Part shown: positions 1 through 5,383 of the stretch, in pieces
Numbering within the stretch: the first letter of the stretch is position 1
How the letters are laid out: each line of letters starts with the position of its first letter
From: Selenomonas sp. AE3005
Lineage (GTDB): Bacteria > Bacillota > Negativicutes > Selenomonadales > Selenomonadaceae
Length of the DNA stretch: 20,983 nucleotides
Direction of reading: 5' to 3'
Assembly (NCBI RefSeq): GCF_905233635.1
Contig: NZ_CAJODG010000035.1
Span: 1-20,983 of the forward strand
Position numbers and translations under genes: made by a program
The notes under the pieces: generated by a model
Seen by the model: the letters and a program-made list of their open reading frames with translations, nothing else
What the model was told of the DNA's origin: nothing
Database searches by the model: none

Positions 1-114
1 CCCAATAGGAAAATTAGCAAAAATAATAGCATAAAAAGTCCATAATGAGCATATCTTTGTATACGGGTAAAATTTACCGAGAACTTTTTGACACATACGA
101 AAAATGAACCCACC

Positions 115-143
115 TTGCATTTTTTTGACCGCCTTGTTATAAT
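115..143 (+). promoter_or_regulatory. Sigma-70 type promoter
   Basis: A -35 element TTGCAT (115-120) and a perfect -10 TATAAT (138-143) are separated by 17 bp. Only about 40 bp downstream there is a strong terminator, so the transcript would be about 60 nt unless it reads through. Positions 1-114 hold no gene; they contain a 13-bp palindrome, GGTAAA-A-TTTACC at 66-78, that could be a protein-binding site. Confidence 0.55.
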
Positions 144-149
144 ACAAAT

Positions 150-214
150 AAGGTGTTTGTGAGTCGTGTCCTGCACCACTGGCCGCTGTTTCCCCAGCGG
201 CCTTTTATTTTTTC
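150..214 (+). ncRNA. Possible short RNA between a promoter and a terminator
   Basis: The stretch lies between a good promoter (-10 at 138-143) and a good intrinsic terminator (181-214) and has no convincing reading frame. A free-standing RNA of about 60 nt, or the scar of a deletion that joined a promoter to a terminator, would both look like this. There is no family match I recognise. Confidence 0.25.
181..214 (+). terminator. Intrinsic terminator
   Basis: GGCCGCTG (181-188) pairs with CAGCGGCC (195-202) around a 6-nt loop, followed by TTTTATTTTTT. The T-tract is on the plus strand only, so it stops rightward transcription from the promoter at 115-143. Confidence 0.75.
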
Positions 215-243
215 ATAAACAAATCCGAAACTGGTTGCGTATT

Positions 244-606
244 TCATTCATCCGCACCGGTTTCTTTTTTTATCCAATAATTCACGCGAATTTTATCGCC
301 TGGATGGATGGTGTACCCTTGTTCCACTACCCAGGGGTTGAGTTCTTTTATGCCTTCTACAAATTCAGGCAGATAACGCCGGCCGCCCGTATTTAAAGGC
401 AAGTACATTTCCCCAATACTCCAGATAGAATCCCCCGGCTGTACCGTGTAAACTGTCTCCACTCTTACTTGGTCACCATCGTAGAATCCCGCAAAGACCA
501 CCGCAGCCCCTACAAGTGCTGTGCCGGCTAAAAACCTTTTGATAGCCAACTCAATGCCACGCTTACGCGCTCTGGCCTCGGCTATCTGTTCCTCAAAATC
601 AACCAT
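244..606 (-). CDS. Small membrane-anchored LysM-domain protein
   Basis: 120 aa from the ATG at 606, chosen because GGAG lies about 10 nt upstream; an in-frame start at 648 would overlap the preceding gene much more. Residues 1-20 are charged and cytoplasmic; about 22-42 form one hydrophobic segment (AGTALVGAAVVFAGF), a signal anchor. From about 50 onward comes a LysM-like module, beginning VYTVQPGDSIWSIGEMY and ending YTIHPGDKIRVNYW. LysM binds N-acetylglucosamine polymers such as peptidoglycan, so the protein probably sits in the membrane with the LysM part facing the wall. It is last in a minus-strand run (1014-787, 790-599, 606-244) whose members overlap by 4 and 8 nt. No catalytic domain is attached. 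A role in wall modification or superinfection control is only a guess. Confidence 0.8.
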   Translation of the reverse strand: MVDFEEQIAEARARKRGIELAIKRFLAGTALVGAAVVFAGFYDGDQVRVETVYTVQPGDSIWSIGEMYLPLNTGGRRYLPEFVEGIKELNPWVVEQGYTIHPGDKIRVNYWIKKETGADE

Positions 607-790
607 TCTCGTGTAACTCCTTCTCGATATCAAAAGTGCTCTTCCCAAGAATCACACCGATTAGTTTAGCATCTGACTGTGCTTTTAATCGCAATTCCGC
701 AGCATGACTCTTATCCCTGGTATATTTAACAGCTCGTTGGTAAAGCCCCTCTGCCCGTTCAACAACGCGCTGGGCGTCCTGCTCTGTCAT
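599..790 (-). CDS. Small charged helical protein, function unknown
   Basis: 63 aa, starting at an ATG 7 nt after GGGAGGAGG. Composition is rich in Ala, Arg, Lys, Glu and Gln and looks all-helical, with no membrane segment and no motif I recognise. It overlaps the gene upstream by 4 nt (ATGA) and the LysM gene downstream by 8 nt, so it is almost certainly translated as the middle gene of a three-gene unit. It may be a partner of one of its neighbours. Confidence 0.65.
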   Translation of the reverse strand: MTEQDAQRVVERAEGLYQRAVKYTRDKSHAAELRLKAQSDAKLIGVILGKSTFDIEKELHENG

Positions 791-1014
791 TCAACTGCCT
801 CCTCCCTGTTTAATGCCTCCAAAATCTCCGGCTTGCTAAGCCCGGTCAGCTTGGCAAAGGCTTTCAGGTAGCAGCACCCACGCCGGGGAGTTATAAATCC
901 CTGCTTTTCGGTGTAGGCATTTACCTTGGCCACAATACTGCCAGCCCGTGCCCGCTTATAGCCGGTTACCGTCATTACATCTGCTATGCTAAGCAGTACC
1001 GTGCTCTTAAACAT
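787..1014 (-). CDS. Small HTH protein, excisionase/DUF3173-like
   Basis: 75 aa; ATG 6 nt after GGGAGGTGG. The segment from residue 8, SIADVMTVTGYKRARAGSIV, followed by a basic stretch (FITPRRG) and a final helix, resembles the small winged-helix adaptor proteins of mobile elements that include excisionase-like and DUF3173 proteins: a short HTH, then a loop carrying basic residues. Such proteins help excision or bind near the start of early operons. It leads the minus-strand unit ending in the LysM gene and is preceded by a 13-aa leader peptide that overlaps its start. The family assignment is by eye. Confidence 0.5.
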   Translation of the reverse strand: MFKSTVLLSIADVMTVTGYKRARAGSIVAKVNAYTEKQGFITPRRGCCYLKAFAKLTGLSKPEILEALNREEAVE

Positions 1015-1048
1015 CTTTAGCCACCTCCCTTATTTCATATTTAGTCAT
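1007..1048 (-). CDS. 13-codon leader peptide overlapping the next gene start
   Basis: ATG at 1048 has a good AAGGAG 9-10 nt upstream and encodes MTKYEIREVAKDV before TAA. The Shine-Dalgarno sequence of the next gene (GGGAGGTGG) lies inside the leader's codons, and its stop codon lies 3 nt past the next gene's ATG at 1014. This is the usual layout for translational coupling, in which ribosomes ending on the leader restart on the downstream gene. There is no biochemical support. Confidence 0.4.
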   Translation of the reverse strand: MTKYEIREVAKDV

Positions 1049-1066
1049 GGTGGTTCACTCCTTTCG

Positions 1067-1075
1067 TGCTATAAT
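1067..1075 (+). promoter_or_regulatory. Extended -10 promoter
   Basis: TGC followed by TATAAT (1070-1075), an extended -10 element 23 bp before the start codon at 1099; no -35 is evident. The same TGC-TATAAT plus AAAGGAGG arrangement recurs at 1987-2010 and, as TGC-TATACT, at 12,370-12,378. Confidence 0.5.
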
Positions 1076-1098
1076 CTCCTATAAAAGGAGGTTTTATT

Positions 1099-1500
1099 AT
1101 GGGATACACCCGTGCTGATTGTGAACGACTTGTTCGCCTTGCAGACAAAGATGGACGAATTACTTACGCACAAATTCAAAAGGAATTTCCTAAGTTTTCC
1201 AATTCATCAATTTATGATTGGATAGGTGATTCATTCCATCGTAAATCCAAATGGGATTTTGACCCTCGAGCACTACGCGAGAATGGCTGGTCAAACGTAA
1301 TGCTGTTTTGGGATACCTGCCCAGACGATTATGTAGAAGGCTATCAGTTCAAACCAACAGACACATTTCATTTATCCGTTCCTGGTTCCAATCTTCTTTA
1401 TCAGCTAAAAAAAGAAGACCATCAAACCAGACTCACCCGTATCGGGCTACTACTTTCTGGCATTGCCGCTATCACTGGTATATTAGCTTTGATACGTTGA
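1099..1500 (+). CDS. Predicted HTH-like protein with C-terminal membrane segment
   Basis: 133 aa with AAAGGAGG about 9 nt before the ATG. Residues 1-45 (…CERLVRLADKDGRITYAQIQ…) look like a winged or simple helix-turn-helix. The last 22 residues (LTRIGLLLSGIAAITGILAL) are a single hydrophobic segment ending in Arg, giving a tail-anchored arrangement. The only plus-strand gene in the leftward early region, it has its own extended -10 promoter and is therefore probably expressed in the lysogen. Its 3' end overlaps the convergent small membrane gene by 29 nt. I do not recognise the family; a membrane-tethered regulator or a superinfection-exclusion protein are possible. Confidence 0.65.
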   Translation: MGYTRADCERLVRLADKDGRITYAQIQKEFPKFSNSSIYDWIGDSFHRKSKWDFDPRALRENGWSNVMLFWDTCPDDYVEGYQFKPTDTFHLSVPGSNLLYQLKKEDHQTRLTRIGLLLSGIAAITGILALIR

Positions 1501-1639
1501 TGATTGTACAAACTATTGCAATCGTTATCACAATCACATCAAAAATCATTAATCCCCCCGGATGTTGAAACGCCCAATGGTCAACATCCCAGAGAAGCTC
1601 TGCCCACCAGCGGGGCTTTTTCTTTTGCTCGTACATCAT
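1472..1639 (-). CDS. 55-aa single-TM protein
   Basis: Start chosen at ATG 1639 (second Met follows at once) because GGGAAGGAGG lies 5-6 nt upstream; it shares ATGA with the stop of the XRE gene at 1636. A basic N-terminus with tryptophans (KKKPRWWAELLWD) precedes one hydrophobic helix (MIFDVIVITIAIVCTIINV) and a short tail. The coupling to an XRE regulator resembles regulator-plus-small-membrane-protein pairs of phages. Function unknown; toxin, holin-like or exclusion roles are all unproven. Confidence 0.55.
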   Translation of the reverse strand: MMYEQKKKPRWWAELLWDVDHWAFQHPGGLMIFDVIVITIAIVCTIINVSKLIYQ

Positions 1640-1926
1640 GTTTCCTCCTTCCCTATCTCTTTTTCCTTTTGGCACATCGCCCCCACCGGACAAATCTCCC
1701 GGCAGTAAGCCTGCAAAAGCTCCGGTGCATCGTATTCCTTGGCCATGATGAGCAATTCATCACGGTGCGGCTGGCGAAGACCTCGCTCAATTTGATAAAG
1801 CCTTGTGGAGCTTATCCCAACAATATTCTCTGCGCTGGCCCGTGATTCAAAATCCGTATCCCGCGCAGCCGCCCGCATCCGGGCTTGGTAAAAAATGTTG
1901 TCTGTATCTCCGACACCTCTTGGCAC
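1636..1926 (-). CDS. XRE-family HTH regulator
   Basis: 96 aa from a GTG at 1926; AAAAAAGGAGG lies 10 nt upstream, whereas the longer frame from 1965 would run through that ribosome-binding site. The HTH spans about residues 28-60: ESRASAENIVGISSTRLYQI followed by ERGLRQPHRDELLIMA, the typical second and third helices of the Cro/CI fold. A Cys-containing tail follows (CREICPVGAMCQ), which could bind metal or a cofactor (inference). An 8-bp-arm palindrome at 1947-1972 lies right upstream and a close copy precedes the integrase, so this protein is the best candidate to bind both. It is coupled (ATGA) to the 55-aa membrane protein. Confidence 0.8.
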   Translation of the reverse strand: MPRGVGDTDNIFYQARMRAAARDTDFESRASAENIVGISSTRLYQIERGLRQPHRDELLIMAKEYDAPELLQAYCREICPVGAMCQKEKEIGKEET

Positions 1927-1946
1927 GATTGAAAAACCTCCTTTTT

Positions 1947-1972
1947 TATTCCTGCGTATCGGCACAGGAATA
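1947..1972. promoter_or_regulatory. Palindromic operator, copy 1
   Basis: TATTCCTG (1947-1954) and CAGGAATA (1965-1972) are perfect inverted arms around 10 bp. Seventeen bases of this site (1956-1972, starting GTATCGGCAC) recur exactly at 12,339-12,355 before the integrase. Here the site lies between the XRE gene on - and the promoter at 1967-1995 on +. Confidence 0.6.
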
Positions 1973-1995
1973 TATCCTCACCTCCGTGCTATAAT
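1967..1995 (+). promoter_or_regulatory. Operator-overlapped promoter, integrase-type module
   Basis: TGC-TATAAT (-10 at 1990-1995) lies 17 bp after GGAATA (1967-1972), the right arm of the operator, which occupies the -35 position. The integrase promoter (12,350-12,378) has the same elements at the same spacing. Downstream AAAGGAGG (2003-2010) has only a 6-codon frame to serve. Confidence 0.5.
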
Positions 1996-2018
1996 CGCCT
2001 TGAAAGGAGGTGATAGAA

Positions 2019-2039
2019 ATGCATCATGTTGATTTTTAG
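2019..2039 (+). pseudogene. Six-codon remnant or micro-ORF after a full promoter and RBS
   Basis: ATG CAT CAT GTT GAT TTT TAG follows a consensus AAAGGAGGTGATAG at the proper distance. The stop overlaps the end of the convergent antirepressor gene. Because promoter, operator and RBS all match those of the integrase gene, the original coding part was probably deleted here; a leader peptide is the alternative. Confidence 0.35.
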
Positions 2040-2524
2040 GCACTCCCCACCATCTTCATAGCGGCCGCCGTGGCCATCCCCTTCTTTACGCCGAAAAGCT
2101 CTGCGATTACATCCGCAGTCTCGGACAAATCCTTGACGGCTGTCTTAATCATCCGCGTGCGGTAATGCGGGTTCGGCGAAAGCTTCGGTGTCTGATAGCG
2201 ACCTGTCTTGCGGATTTGCGGCAGCACCTCACTGGTCACCCAGTGCTTAAAAGCCTTTGCCGATGGCAACTTACTAGAAAAGATGAGGCTGTATAAGCCA
2301 GATTCGTTGATAATAATTGTGTCTTGTTTTCTCCCCAACGAATCAATGAGTCCCTGTTTTAGGGAGTCATCTGTATCGACGTAAGAAGCTAAGGCATTCA
2401 GCGGTTTGGCATATCCCAGAATCTCAGCAACATCTTTGCCAACAAACCACGGCTCCTTATCAATGGTCATCGTTCTTACCGCGCCGAATTCAGGGTTATT
2501 AAAAATTTGAATATCATTGTTCAA
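2036..2524 (-). CDS. Bro-N domain phage antirepressor
   Basis: 162 aa, TTG start 7 nt after AAAGGAGG. Residues 1-110 are a classical Bro-N domain: IQIFNNPEFGAVRTM, then WFVGKDVAEILGYAKP, INESGLYSLIFSSKLPSAKA and FKHWVTSEVLPQIRKTGRY. The remaining 50 residues are short and helical rather than one of the large C-terminal domains (KilA-C, ANT) common in this family, so this is a small or shortened version. Bro-N proteins bind DNA or the lysogenic repressor and promote lytic development. It starts 3 nt after the Cro-like gene ends and is surely cotranscribed with it from the TTGACA/TATTAT promoter. Confidence 0.9.
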   Translation of the reverse strand: MNNDIQIFNNPEFGAVRTMTIDKEPWFVGKDVAEILGYAKPLNALASYVDTDDSLKQGLIDSLGRKQDTIIINESGLYSLIFSSKLPSAKAFKHWVTSEVLPQIRKTGRYQTPKLSPNPHYRTRMIKTAVKDLSETADVIAELFGVKKGMATAAAMKMVGSA

Positions 2525-2526
2525 TT

Positions 2527-2751
2527 TTATGCCTCCTTTACTCTCAACAAGTTTTCCTTGTTAAGGACATCAAAAAAAAGTTCTTCCATAGGTATACCAC
2601 TATCCAGTTCTAGTTTTTTCATGATAACTACATTCGGCTTAGAGGTTCCTTTTTCCCACATACTCCATGCCTGTTGGGATACGCCATACGTTGTAGCCAT
2701 ATCAGCTTGCGAACGTTTACCTCTAAAAGCTATTAACTTTTCTCGTTTCAT
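2527..2751 (-). CDS. Cro-like XRE regulator
   Basis: 74 aa from ATG 2751, seven nt after AGGAGGTG; a longer frame to 2769 would lack an RBS. HTH: RSQADMATTYGVSQQAWSMW followed by EKGTSKPNVVIMKKL, a canonical XRE fold; the C-terminus is short. It is divergent from the larger repressor at 2896 and first in the leftward early operon, the position of Cro. A perfect copy of the operator motif (ACAAG-N5-CTTGT) lies inside its 3' end at 2547-2561. Confidence 0.88.
   Translation of the reverse strand: MKREKLIAFRGKRSQADMATTYGVSQQAWSMWEKGTSKPNVVIMKKLELDSGIPMEELFFDVLNKENLLRVKEA
2546..2562. promoter_or_regulatory. Operator-like palindrome inside the Cro-like gene
   Basis: AACAAG (2546-2551) TTTTC CTTGTT (2557-2562): perfect 6-bp arms, same form as the intergenic operators and about 22 bp before the antirepressor start. 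It may act as a remote looping site or a roadblock for antirepressor expression. Confidence 0.4.
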
Positions 2752-2786
2752 ATTCTCACCTCCTAACAAGTACCGCTTGTAAATAT

Positions 2787-2815
2787 ATAATACAAGCTAG
2801 CCTTGTTAATGTCAA
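2787..2815 (-). promoter_or_regulatory. Early leftward promoter
   Basis: On the minus strand a consensus TTGACA (2815-2810) and TATTAT (2792-2787) are 17 bp apart. It drives the Cro-like and antirepressor genes and is overlapped by two operator sites, so repressor binding should shut it off. Confidence 0.75.
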
Positions 2816-2822
2816 GCATTAT

Positions 2823-2852
2823 TTTACAAGTTTAGCTTTGTTTATTTATACA
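2823..2852 (+). promoter_or_regulatory. Candidate repressor promoter
   Basis: TTTACA (2823-2828) and TATACA (2847-2852) are 18 bp apart, each overlapping an imperfect operator site, as expected for an autoregulated repressor promoter. Another AT-rich -10-like stretch lies at 2873-2878, so the exact promoter is uncertain. Confidence 0.35.
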
Positions 2853-2895
2853 AGTAATAATTGTAGAATCTATATTATAGATAGGAGTGATTGTT

Positions 2896-3474
2896 ATGTT
2901 CTCATATAGACTTAAAGAATTACGAAATAAAAAAAACGGGCTTACGCAAGCAAAGCTTGCCGAAGTAATGAATGTGTCTCAACAAGCTGTTGGCCTTTGG
3001 GAACGTGGCAAAAATATGCCTTCTCATGAATTGGTCGCAAAACTCGCCAGCTTCTTCAACGTCTCGGTAGACTACCTCCTCGGCCGCACCGACGAGCCGC
3101 AGGGCACAGGCTTCCAGAAGGGTCTGCTGGGCGATATCAACGGTGACTCACCACTTGCGCAGAAGGCAAGGGAAGATAATAAGGAATCACCGCGTATTGA
3201 AAAAGCACTTCAAGAATACCGTGATATATTGTCAAATCATGATGGGCATGTTGCGTGCAAGCAGATGAAAGCCTTTTATAAAAAGCACTTAAATGATAAT
3301 GAGTTTTTTGAAGCATTAGCAAAGCATACACCGATGGATGGCGGTCTAACACGTAGAGAACGAAATATGTTAGCACATTATCGAATTGTTGACGAAGACA
3401 CAAAAGCAAAAATAGAAGAAAGAACTAAAGAATTAGTTATGCTGTATATGTTTGATGAAAATAATAACGCTTGA
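2896..3474 (+). CDS. CI-like prophage repressor (XRE family)
   Basis: 192 aa; ATG 2896 has AGGAG 8 nt upstream (a GTG at 2887 is in frame but worse placed). Residues 1-65 are a textbook XRE domain: LTQAKLAEVMNVSQQAVGLW, ERGKNMPSHELVAKLASFF, NVSVDYLLGRTDEP. There is no LexA/CI-type Ser-Lys protease domain, so induction would have to rely on the antirepressor rather than RecA-driven self-cleavage (inference). The C-terminal half (from about residue 90) is AT-rich and unlike the GC-richer segment before it, and a GC-rich repressor-like tail follows out of frame, so the gene looks recombinant. Confidence 0.85.
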   Translation: MFSYRLKELRNKKNGLTQAKLAEVMNVSQQAVGLWERGKNMPSHELVAKLASFFNVSVDYLLGRTDEPQGTGFQKGLLGDINGDSPLAQKAREDNKESPRIEKALQEYRDILSNHDGHVACKQMKAFYKKHLNDNEFFEALAKHTPMDGGLTRRERNMLAHYRIVDEDTKAKIEERTKELVMLYMFDENNNA

Positions 3475-3538
3475 TGCCTACCGCAACGCCCCAGCCGACA
3501 AAAAGACGATTGTAAACCTCACGCTCGGGCTGAAATGA
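3473..3538 (+). pseudogene. Orphan C-terminal tail of an XRE repressor
   Basis: Directly after the repressor stop, in another frame, 21 codons read DAYRNAPADKKTIVNLTLGL plus Lys and a TGA. AYRNA-type endings are common at the C-termini of phage XRE repressors. This suggests that the ancestral 3' end was displaced when the AT-rich C-terminal segment was acquired. Confidence 0.5.
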
Positions 3539-3543
3539 GCAAT

Positions 3544-3566
3544 AAAAAAAGCCCCCACCTGGGGGC
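3544..3566 (-). repeat. A-tract plus GC hairpin, copy 1
   Basis: AAAAAAA then GCCCCC (3551-3556) ACCT GGGGGC (3561-3566). Read on the minus strand it is a hairpin followed by seven T, but no minus-strand gene lies to its right for over 1.5 kb. Directly after the repressor gene; one of at least eight similar hairpins in this region. Confidence 0.55.
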
Positions 3567-3636
3567 GGCAATAAGAACATGTATCTTTGATGATCCACCA
3601 TTCTAAATGGCTATTTACGTTGTATCGCCTGCTATT

Positions 3637-3672
3637 GTCACTGCTGGGTATCCTCGGAGTTCCAACAGTGAC
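3637..3672. repeat. Inverted repeat in the gap before the 59-aa gene
   Basis: GTCACTG (3637-3643) and CAGTGAC (3666-3672) are perfect; TGG/CCA extends the pairing after one mismatch. It lies 28 bp before the -35 of the promoter at 3700-3728 and has no T-tract, so it could be an operator or a structured element. The rest of 3570-3700 holds nothing I recognise. Confidence 0.35.
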
Positions 3673-3699
3673 TAAAGCTTGTTCTCTGAAAATTACATA

Positions 3700-3728
3700 T
3701 TTACATTCGCTTGTGCGTAAACTATAAT
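3700..3728 (+). promoter_or_regulatory. Promoter for the 59-aa/265-aa gene pair
   Basis: TTTACA (3700-3705), 17 bp, TATAAT (3723-3728), about 20 bp before the start codon at 3749. Confidence 0.65.
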
Positions 3729-3748
3729 TTAGCTAAAGGGGTGATTCT

Positions 3749-3928
3749 ATGTCATTTATTGAAAATATCGGCAGAAACGCCTTCAAAATCATTACTAAGC
3801 TAGAAGATGATTTTGAAAAAGAACAACGTGCAGCTCGGGATAGCATAGAATCCTCCAGAAAGGATTTTGAAAAATGGAAAAATCTCGGAACTGTAAAATG
3901 GAACCCGAACAAAAACAAACCCTCATAG
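3749..3928 (+). CDS. 59-aa charged helical protein, unknown
   Basis: ATG 3749 with AAAGGGG about 8 nt upstream and a good promoter before it. The sequence starts MSFIENIGRNAFKII and continues with a highly charged helix (LEDDFEKEQRAARDSIESSR) likely to form a coiled coil. No membrane segment and no known motif. The next gene starts inside it (3874) in another frame, an overlap of 55 nt, which suggests tight coupling of the two products. It could be a partner or antidote of the larger protein; this is inference from layout only. Confidence 0.6.
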   Translation: MSFIENIGRNAFKIITKLEDDFEKEQRAARDSIESSRKDFEKWKNLGTVKWNPNKNKPS

Positions 3929-4671
3929 ATATTCTATACAAAGATGAGTATCGAATTGACTCATATATGGCGCAATTGCTCGACGGAGCCCTGCGAAGTG
4001 TAAAACAACAAGAAAACACCTCGCAGGGCTCTTCTCATTCTTTTGATGTTAATTTCAAAATGCTAAAGTACCAAAAGAACAACAAAAACCTCACTACGGC
4101 CTTGAATGAATACAGCATCGACCCGCATGATCATAATGTAATAAGCCTACTGGCGGCATTAGACTTGACACCTATTGCCGCAGCCCCTACCTCCAGCTGT
4201 ATAGGTAGATTGGTTCACCTGCAAGCAACCTTGTCCATTAGAGACTTTCGGCTGTTTGAAAATCTCATCCCCTCCTTCACTAACAACTCGAAAGCCCTAA
4301 ACCTTGGGCATGAAAAGAAGGATATGAAAAATGTAAAAGCCATTTGGGATGTATTGAAAAATGTAATTCCCTTAAATATCGAGGCTGAATGCCAGCTGAG
4401 CGATACAACCATCATAAGAGGCATGCTGAAAAGCGAATATATGGTTACGGATTATCGCGATATCCTATCCCTTTACAATGGTGCATTACCGGGGATTTGG
4501 AATATTATTGGCATAATGGATAGCACCAGCAGAATCTGCACAGCACCATCAAGCGCAGGGATTCGTTCAGCACTTGATGGCATGACATCTGCTGCTACAA
4601 TGCTTTACAAGGCCGATTCATCCGAATTTACCATCAGCCCAATTATCATTTACCGAGAACTCAATAAATGA
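3874..4671 (+). CDS. 265-aa protein, DUF6414-like (tentative)
   Basis: ATG 3874 lies about 9 nt after AAAGGA; an alternative Met at 3898 has no RBS. The N-terminal segment (IDILYKDEYRIDSYMAQLLD, then G) is reminiscent of DUF6414-type proteins, which begin with a Tyr/Leu-rich strand and an 'R-(I/V)-DS' helix; I cannot confirm this. The rest is soluble, mixed alpha/beta, ending FTISPIIIYRELNK. No catalytic motif is obvious. Position in the lysogenic accessory region and coupling to a small charged protein suggest a two-gene conversion or defence cassette. Confidence 0.6.
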   Translation: MEKSRNCKMEPEQKQTLIDILYKDEYRIDSYMAQLLDGALRSVKQQENTSQGSSHSFDVNFKMLKYQKNNKNLTTALNEYSIDPHDHNVISLLAALDLTPIAAAPTSSCIGRLVHLQATLSIRDFRLFENLIPSFTNNSKALNLGHEKKDMKNVKAIWDVLKNVIPLNIEAECQLSDTTIIRGMLKSEYMVTDYRDILSLYNGALPGIWNIIGIMDSTSRICTAPSSAGIRSALDGMTSAATMLYKADSSEFTISPIIIYRELNK

Positions 4672-4706
4672 CAGTTTAGAATCTCCGCGATACTTGCATA
4701 AATATG

Positions 4707-4737
4707 AACCTCGCAATCTGCCTAGGTAACCTCGCAA
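4707..4737 (+). repeat. Direct repeat AACCTCGCAA, 21-bp period
   Basis: AACCTCGCAA occurs at 4707-4716 and 4728-4737, exactly 21 bp apart, just before the hairpin and start of the gene at 4784. Same-face spacing suggests a protein-binding site. Confidence 0.35.
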
Positions 4738-4745
4738 AATAAAAA

Positions 4746-4769
4746 AGCCGCCCCGAGGATGGGACGGCT
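4746..4769 (-). repeat. A-tract plus GC hairpin, copy 2
   Basis: An A-tract (4741-4746), then AGCCG (4746-4750) pairing with CGGCT (4765-4769) and CCC with GGG inside a C/A mismatch. The T-tract side is the minus strand, yet the nearest gene (4784, +) starts 15 bp to the right, so it is a leader hairpin for that gene or an antisense terminator. Confidence 0.55.
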
Positions 4770-4783
4770 GGAGAATGTACAAT

Positions 4784-5266
4784 ATGGATAACGAAACAAG
4801 AGAAAACATCAGCAACTTTTTAAGAGAATACAAACGAGCTATGCAGGAATTTCAAGACTCGCCACAAGCCGAAGCCATCGTGCAGACTTTGAAAGCAGTC
4901 AACGACTTCAACACGCAACTTGCCACAAGCCTTGAAGAAAGCGGATTGCTGGAAGTCATGAGAGACTTTTCAGCGAGCCTTGAAAAGATACGCCCTGCCC
5001 TTGAATACTTAAGCCAATACGAACCTGCGCTATATGAGCAGGTGGATGACGTGCTGGCGCAGGTCGAGCCGGATGAAGAACCGCTGACCGTGTGGGAGCA
5101 AATAAACGCACTAAGCATGGAGGAATTGCAGGAATTAGCATTTGCACTAGGCATTATTAAACCCTTCTGCAAAGAGAGTGCCGAACTTATTGATTTAATC
5201 ATTTCTCTTATTGGATTTCTTTATTTCTTCAAGAAGTTCGCAAGAAAAGATAATCATGCACAATGA
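4784..5266 (+). CDS. 160-aa helical protein with C-terminal hydrophobic segment, unknown
   Basis: Start at ATG 4784, 10 nt after GGAG; the ATG at 4775 is too close to that site. Residues 1-125 are acidic and all-helical, with Leu/Glu-rich helices (LREYKRAMQEFQDSPQAEAI and following) that look like a coiled coil or bundle. About residues 137-153 are hydrophobic (LIDLIISLIGFLYFF), followed by a basic end (KKFARKDNHAQ): one membrane helix near the C-terminus. No known domain is recognised. The 3' end overlaps the convergent gene at 5195 by 72 nt. A membrane-targeted accessory protein, perhaps for defence or exclusion, is a guess. Confidence 0.6.
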   Translation: MDNETRENISNFLREYKRAMQEFQDSPQAEAIVQTLKAVNDFNTQLATSLEESGLLEVMRDFSASLEKIRPALEYLSQYEPALYEQVDDVLAQVEPDEEPLTVWEQINALSMEELQELAFALGIIKPFCKESAELIDLIISLIGFLYFFKKFARKDNHAQ

Positions 5267-5362
5267 ATAGAAAACAGTCCACTCCACATCGGTGGTCTTT
5301 TGGCATAAAGCAACTATCATTGCAATTACGAGGCAAATTTGTATAAAAAGCCTTACAGTCAT
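5195..5362 (-). CDS. 55-aa two-TM protein
   Basis: ATG 5362 is preceded by AAAGGAGG (6-7 nt) and an extended -10 promoter. Two hydrophobic stretches, RLFIQICLVIAMIVALC and WTVFYSLCMIIFSCELL, are followed by a charged tail (EEIKKSNKRND). Its 3' end overlaps the plus-strand gene at 4784-5266 by 72 nt. One of three consecutive small minus-strand genes (5959-5783, 5680-5513, 5362-5195) separated by hairpin terminators. Function unknown. Confidence 0.6.
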   Translation of the reverse strand: MTVRLFIQICLVIAMIVALCQKTTDVEWTVFYSLCMIIFSCELLEEIKKSNKRND

Positions 5363-5383
5363 GCGGCATACCTCCTTTGCTCC

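Larger units (their letters stand above)
2766..2864. promoter_or_regulatory. Immunity operator region with four ACAAG-N5-CTTGT sites
   Basis: Sites at 2766-2780 and 2792-2806 match both half-sites; 2826-2841 (ACAAG…TTTGT, one base longer) and 2850-2864 (ACAAG…ATTGT) are imperfect. They fill the gap between the divergent Cro-like and CI-like genes. The second site lies in the spacer of the leftward promoter and the first just downstream of its -10; the other two overlap candidate rightward promoter elements. The layout resembles a lambda-type operator with sites of unequal strength. Confidence 0.7.

Noticed and set aside
166..396. Plus-strand frame beginning at a GTG after the promoter at 115-143
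   Set aside because: It runs through the terminator and then antisense to the LysM gene, has no RBS and no protein-like composition.
1598..1625. GCCC…GGGC plus T-rich stretch as a terminator for the gene at 1099-1500
   Set aside because: The stem is only four pairs and lies inside the coding sequence of the 55-aa membrane protein.
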